A stretch of 29,560 bases of DNA from Oehlia diaphana (lineage: Eukaryota; Glomeromycota; Glomeromycetes; Glomerales; Glomeraceae), in assembly GCA_003833135.1 (NCBI GenBank), contig QZLH01000090.1, positions 25,077-54,636 of the forward strand, in the 5' to 3' direction. Shown piece after piece: positions 1 through 11,400 of this stretch. The position numbers and the translations under genes are program-made. Numbering within the stretch: position 1 is the stretch's first letter; the number at the start of each line of letters is the position of its first letter. The notes beneath the pieces were generated by a model. The model made no database searches and was not told the origin of the DNA. It worked only from the letters and a program-made list of their open reading frames with translations.

Positions 1-71
1 CAAAATTTCATGCTTAATCAAAGGTAAAAAGATTCCAAAATAATATTTTGGCCTTTTTTTTTTTTTTTTTT
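1..71. repeat. Exact 71-bp direct repeat, copy 1
   Basis: This stretch is identical to 5995-6065, including an 18-T run at its end. After the T run the two copies still resemble each other loosely and then diverge at about 95. Because this copy sits at the very first base and runs straight into homopolymer, a sequence-end artefact is as likely as a genuine duplication. Confidence 0.9.
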
Positions 72-81
72 AAAAATTTTT

Positions 82-122
<41 letters not shown>

Positions 123-147
123 TTTTAAAAAAAAAAAAAATTTAAAA

Positions 148-187
<40 letters not shown>
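54..187. repeat. Poly(T)/poly(A) low-complexity tract
   Basis: About 134 bases of almost pure T runs followed by A runs. The reading frame that stays open through it encodes only Phe/Lys/Asn homopolymer and is not a gene. A poly-T arm followed by a poly-A arm could fold back on itself, or could be unresolved consensus at a sequence end. Confidence 0.9.
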
Positions 188-188
<1 letters not shown>

Positions 189-189
189 T

Positions 190-1059
190 AGTACTAATGG
201 GGTAATCATTTCCCTTATGTAAATGAAGCAAAATTTGGTATTATTAAACTCCTTAATACATACATTTATAGATAAAACCCGTTAATCACCATCTCTTAAT
301 TATCTCTTATCTCAATCATATCTAGATTATAAAACATTTACCTAACGAAATAACCACAATCACGTGATCTGTCGTTTAACAAGTTTATTCAAATAAACAA
401 AGGAGGCTTCTAGAATTTATCCGTTTATTTTTTTAATACGTCAACAATCCCAGCCTGATATCACCAGATAATATATTTGTAGACATTGCTTCTCTAATTA
501 CATAAGACATCAATTATGTTACTCCTAAATTCTGTCGTCCTCTGTCTCTCGCGTGGTTTTCTTTTTTTGACATACAGATTTCGCGAATTTTGTTGATAAT
601 AAGACAAAGACGACTACTCTACTTAAATTAACTATAACGTGGAAAAGATTGGTTCGTCCCAACGAGATTTTAATCAAATATAATAGATTATATGCATGGT
701 CACATGGATCTTATCCACAAGAGATTACGCAGTAAACCATTAACTTTGTTATACATTTCTCAGTATCTCATAAATTTCATTTATATCAATGTTAACAAGA
801 TTATATGTTAATTAAAATAAAAACTTATTTACAAATAAATAAAAAAACAAAATAAATATAATTCATTGTGAGAAATAAATTTTTTATAAAAAAAAGAAAA
901 TATATACATATGTTTTATTCACCATCAAAATATCAAAATCATTTTAATTAGTACGATGAATCTTTTCATATTCGTTAAATAAATCAATCGTGTATTTTAT
1001 GTTGTACTTATTTGCTGACTAAAATAATAAAATTCAAAATTATTTTATTTCTTAAAATA
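190..1059. other. Intergenic, no gene seen
   Basis: AT-rich sequence with no convincing open frame. The only discrete site noticed is the 10-bp perfect palindrome ATCACGTGAT at 359-368, which contains a CACGTG E-box core. An AATAAA on the minus strand (plus 1044-1049) lies 11 nt past the stop of the gene at 1060-2146 and could serve its 3' end formation. Confidence 0.6.
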
Positions 1060-2146
1060 TTATAAATATTGATAAAATGTTTGAATATTGACCTTAATAA
1101 TATCATCTTTAATTCCTTGTGGTAAAGAATCTAAATATTTCAAATCACCTTTAGTATTTGAAATTGAATCACTTCTATGATTATATTCAACAAGGAACGC
1201 AGGAAAAGCTACAACTAATATTATAAATAAAAAAAAAATAATAAAAATTATTTCAATAATAAGACCAAAGCAATTTACCAGTAAATAATTTACAGTACTT
1301 ACAATCAGCAGGAAGATTTTGTAAAGTTTTAAAATCCACATCAAATAATCCAAAACTTATTCTATTACCCAAAAGATCTTTTCCAATATCTTTTAATTGA
1401 TTAAGTTTATAAATATCTTGAAGTAAATTATTTATATTTTTGTCAACTTCCTTTATTTTAATTTGATTTTCAACATATTTATTTTGAGATTCCTTAAATT
1501 TTTTTTCGTTCCTCTTATTATAATCAAGATCCCTTTCAATATTACTTTCAACAATTTTTAATTCTTTCAACTGATTTTGTAAATTTTCTATTTCTTCATT
1601 ATAAATTGATTTTCGATATTTTGAAATATATTTATCCCACTCTAAATAATATTCTTCATTCTTTAAACTTAAGAGGCTATTCCTTTTTTTATCAAAATTC
1701 GGTTCATATTTAACTTTGGGATTCCCAAATTTATAATCACTATAAATAAAATTAACAAAATATATTATTAATATTAAATAAATTTTATCATACGTTGTTG
1801 AATTACTTTTAACGATGGTAATTGCGATATACGGTATTAATTATTATTAAATACATACCTAGTATCGTTCCCTTTTTTTGCTCCTTCTAAAAAAAAAGGA
1901 AATAAAGAATTTTAAGTAATCATCATATATATTTTAATGCAAAAAGAAAAAATTATAAACGTGGGAATATTTTTTATTAAATTTACAAGTATTTTACCAT
2001 AAAAATCAACGCAAATAAAATCATCCTCTTCAAAAGTCTCAATTATAGTCCATTCGGTTTTTTTGTTATTACTATATAAGAAAGAATTAACATTAACAAA
2101 ATTTCCTTAGATAAAAAAAAAATGTAAAATTATGTATTTACCTCAT
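1060..2146 (-). CDS. Five-exon gene, 232-aa coiled-coil protein of unknown function
   Basis: The gene model is read directly: exons 2146-2142, 2071-1998, 1886-1859, 1739-1303 and 1214-1060. Every intron is GT-AG, with donors GTAAATAC, GTAAAATAC, GTATGTAT and GTAAGTAC and acceptors ending TATAG, TTTAG, TATAG and TTAG; lengths are 70, 111, 119 and 88 nt. The exons sum to 699 nt and give an uninterrupted 232-residue product. The first exon is only ATG plus two bases and the third is 28 nt, so a simple ORF search shows just the last two pieces. Residues 1-30 are acidic and aromatic (TEWTIIETFEEDDFICVDFY), followed by a basic linker. Residues ~72-152 form a long Lys/Glu/Asn-rich amphipathic helix that is probably a coiled coil. 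Residues 180-192 are hydrophobic. There is no signal peptide and no enzyme motif. I do not recognise the family. The splice fit makes the model strong; the function is unknown. Confidence 0.8.
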
Positions 2147-2306
2147 TTTTAAAGAAAAGGTGATTGTCGTGAGAATATGAAATAGAGATGACATAATTTG
2201 ATTACATATTTAAAAATCATGTGTTGAAAGTCATTTGATCAGAATGTAGATCCGCGGAGTATAGTACCAGAAATAGTGCGCACCTTGATTATTGAAAATA
2301 CATCAT

Positions 2307-2382
2307 ATTGGCCGATTGGAAAATGACATGTGATATTTTAATAGGGTTTTTAGCTGTGTGTAACATTGTCCAATCGGCCAAT
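2307..2382. repeat. Small inverted repeat, 14-bp perfect arms
   Basis: Arms ATTGGCCGATTGGA (2307-2320) and its exact reverse complement (2369-2382) are separated by 48 bases. The match extends inward with one mismatch (AAATG against CAATG). The arms are GC-richer than the surroundings, so this is unlikely to be chance. It may be a very small MITE or a stem-loop. It lies about 160 bp upstream of the five-exon gene's start codon. Confidence 0.75.
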
Positions 2383-2877
2383 TTTTATAGCGGTTAGCTA
2401 AATAAGTACATACAGTATATTATTATATATAAAGATTAGCCCAAAAATATACGCAATCCCGAAAAAATCATAAATCATAACTGCTCCGTCTAACTCGTGT
2501 ACCTTACCCATGTATACATATTTCTGGGTCCTAGTATAGTCATGCTTAAGGATTAAACTTATGATAGTATACATTGTAAATAAATATCTTTCATCAACTT
2601 GTGCAGGCCTTTTTTTCATTTACATTCACATTTTATTTTACCCTTCTCCTTTCTACCTTACCTTCGTCCTTTCCTCCTCTCGCTCTTGCTCTTCCCTTTC
2701 TCAAATTTTTTAGAAACAACTGTATCATTTACAACGTGAGCCAATACTAAATATATTTTAATGTATTTATTCACCATTTTACCGTGTTAAACTGCTTGGC
2801 ATACCTCTTTTTGTGCTTGTGAGAACATCTTAATATTGAACATTATTAAATTTAATATAATACTGGTACAACTAGTA

Positions 2878-3225
2878 CAACTAGCCCTCGTCCCTCGATA
2901 TAACGAACTCGTTTATAAAGAATTTTTCCCTGCACGTGACATTTAACCAATCAAGTACGTGCCAAGCAAAATATTTCGGAATTTGCGCGTAAAAGGTCGA
3001 TCTAAAAGGTCCCATATCCGATTTAATTGGTGTCGAAATACCATTGGATTCAACATTCCAATTGTAAGCTTGGTCCATTAATGTATTCCCCCTGGGATAT
3101 AATTAATCTCTATTTCCTTATCCTATTCTTTCCAAAGAGGGGATAAAGATCCAATTGTCAAATTGAATGACATGAAGATAACGGATAACAACCCACTGTA
3201 AGAAACTTATATTGAGGGCTGACTG
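2878..3225. mobile_element. Pogo/Tigger-like MITE candidate, ~348 bp
   Basis: The left end is CAACTAGCCCTC followed by a second CCCTC and GATATAACGAACTCG. The right end read inward is CAGTCAGCCCTC then AATATAAG. The outer 12 bases agree at 9 positions and TA lies directly outside both ends (2876-2877 and 3226-3227), as expected for Tc1/mariner/pogo target sites. The TATAACGAAC wording is typical of pogo/Tigger termini. A 65-codon open frame lies inside on the minus strand (2881-3078, stop at the left end). Its sequence looks protein-like and a possible acceptor precedes it, but no partner exon was found, so I treat it as part of the element. Confidence 0.5.
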
Positions 3226-3227
3226 TA

Positions 3228-4268
3228 TACCAAGGTCACGGTTTAGACTTTAGAGTTAAAACTTCGGTATATATAAATAATAAGTCAACAGATAAAATTT
3301 GTGTAACGCATTAGTTTTTTAAGGTCTTGTGAACGAAGACTACCAGATCTACTTATATTATGGTCTAATAATCATAATCTCTTTACCGGTCCCTGTAATT
3401 CAATAGTCTATTTTCTATAACTTTCTATTTGGATCTTCGTAATTTTGTTTAGGATATTTAGGTAGGTAAATATTAGCTTCCTTAGAAAGATAACCCCGTT
3501 ACAATCAATAAACAATTATTGTAAATTCGTTAATGTGACATCTTTTTTAATAGTGATAATTATCAGAAGGATGTAAATGTCAATTCAACTAAATGAACCT
3601 TTGTAGGAAATATTTTATACTGTAATCAATTGATATATCTTTTATTATTTTTATATTAATGACTTTTAAATATTCATATAATTTTTAAACCATTTTAGAT
3701 TTTCTTGATATTTAAAGTTTAAAAACATTCTTATAACTTATTATTATCATTTATTACAATATCACATACGTCCGTGCCTTCTCAAAATATTTATTATTAA
3801 ATAATTTATTCCAGTGTAATTCAAGATATCACAAATTGTTGAATTAATCCAATGCGTAAGATGTACCGTAGTTCTCGCGAATTGATTATTTCTAAGTCGT
3901 TTAAATTGCGAAATATAAATGTTTGGACGATTTCGACAGGAAGTAAGAATTTTAAAATATATCACAAAGAAACATCCTGTCAAACAGTCATGGACTTAAT
4001 TTCAAAATTTTGTTGATCGAAAAGTCCTTAGATAACATTATATTGATATAATTGTAAATAGCGAAAATCCTTCGTGATCGTCAAAAAAGAAGTTATATCA
4101 AAACTTAATGATTTTCTCTTGTTTGTTTGGTGTGAACATAAAGCGTTAAAAGCATAACGTAATTCGTATTGTTTATGTATATTGTAAGATTCTCTACTTC
4201 AAAAAATGTTCTTATTCATGTTTTAAATAAATACCATTTAAATATTTTGATTTTAGCCATATTTATAT
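3228..4268. other. Intergenic, no supported gene
   Basis: No coding signal I can defend. A 73-codon minus-strand frame at 3762-3983 is open but has no flanking splice context or recognisable motif. Confidence 0.5.
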
Positions 4269-4337
4269 GGGTGTACGTGCACATGATAGTGTTAACGTAA
4301 ACTCCGGCCAGTTCGTTACGTTAATTATCGTACACCC
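4269..4337. repeat. Bipartite inverted repeat
   Basis: The left arm carries GGGTGTACG (4269-4277) and TTAACGTAA (4292-4300). The right arm, read in reverse, carries the same two blocks, GGGTGTACG then TTAACGTAA, with only ATAA between them. The left arm has extra bases between its blocks. The loop is about 15 bases. It could be a foldback element or a transcribed hairpin. Confidence 0.7.
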
Positions 4338-4796
4338 ACACTGTACATTAAGGAACTCTTATTTATATATGTTAACTTTTGAACTCATGTTAAAAAATTT
4401 GATTACTCTCTTCTAAAATTTTCATATATTTTATCATAATTACATAATTGGAGTTCTTAATTTCTTGATTTTTTTCAACATATTTCAGAAAAAAAAATTG
4501 AAAAAAGGAAAACGAATTCATAAAAACGATACGAAATAAAATTTGCCCTACCGAAATGAAAAAAAAAAAAAAATTACTACTTCGAAAAAAAAATAAGTTC
4601 AATTCTTTCTTAACGAAATTATTAAATCTTATTAAATCGATCAAATCAAGCATTATAAATAATTTTTACGGGAAAGTAAATATAAATCTTGAGATTTATC
4701 TATTAATTCTTAAAATCATAAAATATAACAAATTAAATAATAAGTTAATAAAACGTCATAATCAAAAGGAAATATATACGGTATTGTGAATATTAT
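4338..4796. other. Intergenic, homopolymer-rich
   Basis: Two opposite-strand open frames (4390-4653 minus, 4556-4789 plus) overlap here. Both are driven by A/T runs, with Phe-, Lys- and Asn-rich translations, and I do not support either as a gene. Confidence 0.5.
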
Positions 4797-5457
4797 TCAT
4801 ATTTCATAATCGCAAGACTTTTTCAGTTGTTCTATATTTAAATTATCTTGCCACTCATTAAGAACGTGTAACAATTTTGTTCCACTTATAGCTTCGGTTT
4901 CCATAACAGGGATTGAGTTTTTGTGTTGATGATGATGTAATTGATTTATACTTTTTGAATTATGTTTGGTATAATTGCTAACACTTATTTCTAATCTCAT
5001 CTTAGTTGAACCACTATGTTTTTTTGTTCCAGATGAGAATAATGGCTTGATAATTTTGATAATATTCCCACAATGATAACCATTATGTTGTTGCTCTTCA
5101 TCATGATGTTGCTCTTCATCGTGGTGTTGCTCTTCATCATTATATAATTCAAATTTAAGTATCGGATCAAAATTTTTCATCGAGGATATTTTATGTGTTG
5201 ATCGTAACGATGAGGACTCACACTTAATATTTTCATAACATTTCATCCAGTCAAAGATCGAATTTCTTGTTCCAATGACTACGAATTTTGGTCGGGAATG
5301 TGTAAGTTTGATCTTATCAAGTTTATGAGGTGTAAATGGTTTGGCTGTTTCAATATTAATACCTAAAAAATTAAGAGATTATTATTTTTTTTTTTTGTCT
5401 TACGCAAAGAATCGTTATATAATTACAGCACATACTTGTATACCCGTATGTGACCAT
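4797..5457 (-). CDS. Two-exon gene, 195-aa His/Glu-repeat protein, unknown function
   Basis: Exon 1 (5457-5436) is ATG plus 19 bases. The intron (5435-5363, 73 nt) runs from GTATGTGC to a pyrimidine-rich TTTTTTAG. Exon 2 (5362-4797) continues in frame to TGA, giving 588 nt in total. An in-frame TAA lies just upstream of the ATG, which supports this start. Residues 28-45 read LTHSRPKFVVIGTRNSIF. Residues 83-100 contain DEEQHH three times, encoded by three 18-bp tandem units at 5091-5144. A second His-rich patch follows at ~150-154. The C-terminal ~30 residues (LLHVLNEWQDNLNIEQLKK) are probably helical. There is no signal peptide or transmembrane segment. The His/Glu tract could bind metal, but that is a guess from composition. 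I do not recognise the family. Confidence 0.8.
5091..5144. repeat. 18-bp tandem repeat x3 within coding sequence
   Basis: Units start TTGCTCTTCATC at 5091, 5109 and 5127 and encode the DEEQHH repeat of the minus-strand gene. The unit length is a multiple of three, so copy-number change would keep the frame. The third-base differences between units show they are not brand new. Confidence 0.85.
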
Positions 5458-8400
5458 CTTTACAAGTGCTTATTTATTTAATTTGAAGATTAGCGATTCG
5501 TAAAAAAAAAAAAAAAATGGAAAGATGATAAGGAAATTTGATTTAAACTTGCCCTTTAAAAATAGAATCCAAGATATGCATCTTCAGTAACAAAATGAAA
5601 AATTTTAGCCAACCGATTCTACACGTTTAAATCTAACTAGTAACAGAAAATCGACTACCAATTAGGTTAAAAAAAGACCGCATGATAACATCTGAATATT
5701 TTTTCGTAAGCCAACACGCATACCATTTCATTGGTACAGATATTATTCCAGAAAAATTCGTATGTTATGAGATTTTTTGCAGAAAATTACTATAAAAAGT
5801 TTCTTTTAATGATCGAAATGCAGAATCTAAGAAATTCTTAGGTTCGATTTTAAAAATTCCTTTTTTGTTAGTAAATATCTTATTAATATTAAGTTAAAAT
5901 AAATTACTTTGTTACTGAATATGAAATCTCTTTCAAAAATAATGACAAATTTACGAATTGCAAAAAACTTACCTATACATATTCAATATATATTCAAAAT
6001 TTCATGCTTAATCAAAGGTAAAAAGATTCCAAAATAATATTTTGGCCTTTTTTTTTTTTTTTTTTAATAAATCTTGTGTAAATATTTTTTTTTTCATTCC
6101 AATTTGACAGGTATCAAAAAGTATAATTAATTAATAATTTTTGGATAATCTCAAACAAATATGTAAATCATAAATGAAATTTCATGTGCAAAATCGATTC
6201 GATTTCGTAAAATGGAAAAAAAAATTTGTAATTGACGCATCATTGACAGTTTCACGAGTAAGTATTCAGGTTTTAAGTTTTTTTATGGATATTAAATCCG
6301 TGTTCCGTCCATTCCCGACAATTTTCTACACGTGTTTATTATGTAATTTACCTGACGCAATGCTAAATAATTAGTTTGAGACTAATTAACTGTGCTACTT
6401 TGACTTAATAACTAAATAAAATTATTCCTAATTTACAATTAACTAACAAATTAATTTAATACCCATGTAATTTTAGTCGGTTATAAAATATTTTAATGTA
6501 AGCAATATAATGGAATAAATTTCTAAAACATTTTGTTCTTAATTTTCTTTGGTTCACATAATCTCGTATAAATTTGGTACGCCCTGAGCATTATTATAAA
6601 AGACTAATTGTTTGATCAAGATTTTCTTTGTTAATCTAGTGTAATTAAATCGAAGTCGATCAAATAAAGCAAAAAATTAAAAATTTTGCCCCTTTACTTC
6701 CTCATCTCCCACATTGTTCGGGTGATGCGTTGAACTAATAATTTTGTGCCGATCTCTTGTTATCTATTTATGTATTTGCTCGGGAACCTAGTCAGGCTAG
6801 TCTTTAATTTTTTTTTTCGTATTTGATAAAAAGAAAATCACGTGCGTTTCTGTTAATCATTTTACCTAATTGTGGCAGCATTTAGACTCTTCAGACTTTA
6901 TATGACAATCAGTAAAGTCTACACCCCAAAGTTTCAGATATATGAAACTAAATAATAATAATGATGAAACTTCTCAATTTAATAAAAGAGGAGATTTATC
7001 ATAAATTTGAGTATCTAAGTATTAAACAAAATGGGATTTGATATTAATTTAAAACCAACAGGTTAGTATTCGTTTTAACATTTGTTATAGAACATTTAAT
7101 ACAAGAATCATCATGGATTTTCATACGGATTATTCTAGATAGCCGGCTATTTTTTCACTTATAACCATAGTTAATGAGAGACCTCCAGAAGGACGAAGTC
7201 TAGCAAATAAAATCTTCAAAATCATTACGACGATAGAACCAGTCATCTTCACAATAATCCAAGTAAATGAAATATAAATTGGATCTATGCCTTTCAACAT
7301 TTGCACTTTTCTTCGAATTTAAAAAGGAATGTTATATGGATTGAAGGAATATTCATAGCAGTGTCGCATTACTCGCATATATTAAGTTGGTTATATGCTT
7401 GCGCATGTTTGGCAAAGACATTATCATCTCGTATACTTAAATCTTACTGTCCCGGAATTATGATGATTTATTCTAGTCGTCTGCTATGTCTATTGCCGCT
7501 ATATATTTATAATAATAAATCTGAAATTTTCACTGAATTTTTATGTAAAATATCAGCAATTATTTTCATTATTGAGAAATTTTGCATATATTATATTCAA
7601 TTTAACTTTGAGAATATTATAACATACAGTATCAATATCTTCCCGGTGTAAAATCACATGAATCCATTATTTTTTGTATATAACATATGTAGCAAATTTT
7701 TTCATAAATTGTTTTATCGTTTATAGATTTTGTCAAGCAATAAAGAATATATTAGCTATTTCTTTTTATTATCAATGTCTTAAATTTTATCGCCGTTTTC
7801 AATTGCTGTGCGCAGTTAAGTTTGAAAAAAAAAAAAGAAACCTGATAACTGGGTAAATAACGAATGAAAACTGGACGAATATTGATATTCGAATATACAA
7901 TCACACACCATTTTGAAAATGGCGATAAATTAACATTACTGAAACAAAAAAGTAAATTTAAAGCAATGTTTTTGAATATCATGCGATGAAATAAAAATTT
8001 CCTTGTTAATTTACTATAAATTGTCACACATTGGGTAAAATTCTAGAATTCGAATGTCCGATTTCTTTACACGTTGATTGGTGTAAAGTGTAAACGACTG
8101 TCACTTGTATATCAATAAGATTAAGCATATCGTCAAATGATCGATATTAAAAACATGTTTCAATTATGGCAAATCATAATAAATTTTGTAACCCGATGAA
8201 ATGTGATATTTATGATTATACTGATTTTGTTAATTTGATTAAAATTTTAAATTTACAAATAATAAAAAGTATTATCATAATCATAATGATCACTTTCAGC
8301 TGTCTTTTTTTGTCTTAAAGCTTCCGAATTTAGCAAATATGATATTTCTTCCAATAAGGTTAATGTCTAGTAAACATATAATGGCAGTACAACAATCTGA

Positions 8401-8490
8401 AATTTTATAATTCACTGCAATAATATGATATACTGGTATTACTGTCATAACTTTAAGCATAAAAAGTTATTATACCACAATTTTAATATT
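5458..8490. other. ~3-kb stretch without a supported gene
   Basis: The second copy of the 71-bp direct repeat lies at 5995-6065. The only hints of coding are on the plus strand. The first is ATGGGATTTG at 7031 leading to a GTTAGT donor (7062), which joins in phase to an exon after TAACCATAG (about 7173-7279, reading NERPPEGRSLANK). The second is a hydrophobic 116-codon frame at 7301-7651. I could not connect these two with good splice sites. Frames at 6174-6374, 7674-7856 and 7752-8027 look like chance. Confidence 0.4.
5995..6065. repeat. Exact 71-bp direct repeat, copy 2
   Basis: Identical to window bases 1-71. Here the T run is followed by ordinary sequence (AATAAATCTTGTGTAAAT), so this is probably the parental copy. 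Confidence 0.9.
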
Positions 8491-11400
8491 ACAGGCCCTA
8501 TTTTTATTATTAATGCTAAATATAATCTCATATATGTTGAATCTGTGCAAACTGCAGAACCTCTATAATAGAAATTTTTTTAAAAAAACCTAAATATTAA
8601 AGGATTAATTTTTATAAAAAATTTCTAATATTAAGATCAAGATTATTAATTACATAATACAAAATTGGATGGAAAAAATAAAAATTTCTTACAATAATAA
8701 AAATTGTATTTAATTAATAAAAATGTTAACAGAAAGTCAAATATCTAAAATGTTAAAAATATATATATTCAATATACTTCTTAAAAATTTTATAATAAAA
8801 CTTAAAAACAAAATAAAGGATTTGCTTTTATACTTTTTTATTACTTAAATAACAAACCAAAAATACATCAGTTTTTTTAGTAAAAATGACAATTTAAATA
8901 ACTTTCAAAGTAATTAATATCAAAATAACTTTCAAATTATTATCATCTATATTTATTTAACATATCTATTTCTATAACTAACTATAAAGCTTTTTTTCAT
9001 TTTTAAGTAATTTAAATAAAAAGAATTAAGAATATATGGTTTAATAATAATAATAAATTAAAAAAGTCTGCTAATAAGTAATTTATTTTACAATTAATCT
9101 TAATAAAATTTTACTATAATTTTATTATATATAAATAATTTCAGTAAAGTTTTGGTAGTTTTAGCATTTAAAATTTTATTAAATTTTACTTTTCTCTAAT
9201 ATAGTTTCAGCAAAATTTTACTATTTCAGTATTTTACTAGCTAAAATCTTTTAGTTTCTTATCTAAATATCACATATTTAGCAAATTTTTTATGGTTAAA
9301 AAATAGCAATAAATTGTTTAAATTAATTATTTATTTATATTATTGTATTCTATTAATATATTCTTTAATTTTTATTAATACATTATTACATTTTCTACTC
9401 TATTAATATGTTCTTTTATTTATATATTTTAATTAATTATTTTTAACCAATTATTTCAAATTAAATATTAAATTTTTGTATTTAGTTAAAGTAATAATTA
9501 TTAATATATTTAATAAATAATTATATTTATTAAAATAAATAAATAGCCAATTTTTTTTATATTAATATTTTTAATGAAGTTTAATTTATAAATATAATTA
9601 TACATAAAAATAAATATATATATAAAAATAAATAAATATATAATAATAAACAACTTTTTTTTGCAATTTATATAACCTTTAATAATCTAAAAACTCTTAA
9701 TATTTTTTTCTTAAATTCTATTGGTTAATTAGCTAAAAAGAAAAAAAATCATAATAGTATAACATAAAACTTCTTTTTATAGTAGGATTTGCAAAGAATT
9801 TTATATATGATTTTTACTTTAGGTCTGGAGATAACCTATCTTATAAGTAAGTGAGATTCTGTTCAATTATTTACAATTTTTTTTAATTGAAATTTCTTTT
9901 TTTAAATACAATATTATATGTTATTTTATTACATATATTATTATAATTATTTACAAAATAAATAAATAAATAAAAAATTAGAAATAATTACTTTATAATT
10001 TAATTTTAATTATCATAATTTTTTAACTTTAAATCCATTTTTTTCTTTAATCTTAAAATTTTAAGCTATTAAAACTAATACTATTCTAATTTATTTTAAA
10101 TTAACCAACTATTTTTACTTTAATTCTAACTACTTCAATATTAATATTACTCTAAAACCAATATTTATAATCTAAACCATTCTTTTTATTTTAATTTAAA
10201 TTAATAAGTTAATACTTAATATTACTTTTAAAATTTATTTAGTAATTATATATTATAAATAAATTTTAAGATAAATTTTAAAAATTTTTTTTTTTTAAGA
10301 AAAAATAATGAATCAAAATTATTTTTAAAGTTCTTTTATTGAGTTAATACTAGTAAATAGCAGAAACTGGTAAAAATTTTATTTGCAAAAAAAATTTCTA
10401 TTTACAATTTTATTTGACATTTTTCAAAAAAATTTTTATATATTAAAATAGCAAAATCACAAATATTTAAAATTTTTCATTTATAATAATCTAATTTCTT
10501 AAAATTTGCAAAATAAAAGTATTGTAATTTACATTATATAATATATATAATTATATATAAATAGGACTTAAAATTTAAAGCATTTGTATTTTTTATAATA
10601 TAATAATAAATTTTAATTAACTAATTAAAAGTATTAGATTATATTATTATTATAAATATTTATTTACAAATAATTTTTTTTTAAATAACTCTTTTTACAT
10701 TTAAATATTTTATATTATTTCTTTAAAATAATTTTTTTGAAATTATTTTAACTATTTTAGTATATTATTCTTTTTTTATTGTTTTATTTTTTAAAAAATT
10801 CATTAATATTATTTTAAAAAAATTTTCTTTTCATTACTATTTTTTATTTATTATTATTTTTTTATTTTTTAATTATTTTTATTTTTATTTATTTAATGGA
10901 TTTATTTTATTTTTATAATATTTTATTTCTTTTTATTACTTTTTCATAATAATTTCTTTTTTTTCTTCTTTATATATTTTATTACTTTTTATTTTTTTTT
11001 TATAGTAATTTTATTTTTTGCTTTTTATTTCTTTTCTATAGTAGATTTATTTTTGTATTTATATTTTTTTATTTCTTTTCATAAGCTTTATTTATTTTTT
11101 TAATTTTTTTATTTATTATATAATTTTACTATTTAAACAGCTCTTTACCATAACATACCTATACAATAGTTTCTGATATCTTAGATCTTAAAGTAATGTA
11201 AAAAATATAAAAGATTCCAAACTGTATCAATAGATATATCAGTGGCATATCTATTGATCTTGATACAGATATTTTATACCTTGCCAAAAACTTAGCCTAA
11301 TCTTTGCTAGCTCTTTATAAAGGTTGTCATGTATTCAAAGTAGTTTAAAGATATAGACAAAGAAAATTGGTATATATTACAATACATAAGCTAACTTGGA

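Noticed and set aside
18..209. 63-codon minus-strand open frame
   Set aside because: It is made of poly-Phe and poly-Lys from the homopolymer tract.
2398..2619. 73-codon minus-strand open frame
   Set aside because: No motif, no splice context, and composition like the surrounding intergenic DNA.
3762..3983. 73-codon minus-strand open frame
   Set aside because: It reads moderately like protein but has no recognisable domain, start context or partner exon.
4390..4789. Overlapping open frames on both strands
   Set aside because: Both depend on A/T runs; translations are Phe- or Lys/Asn-rich low complexity.
5840..5870. GGTTCGA as a tRNA B box
   Set aside because: No A box at the right distance and no cloverleaf can be drawn.
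6174..6374. 66-codon plus-strand open frame
   Set aside because: No family resemblance or supporting signals; expected by chance in this composition.
7674..8027. Overlapping plus- and minus-strand frames of 60 and 91 codons
   Set aside because: They overlap on opposite strands and neither shows motifs.
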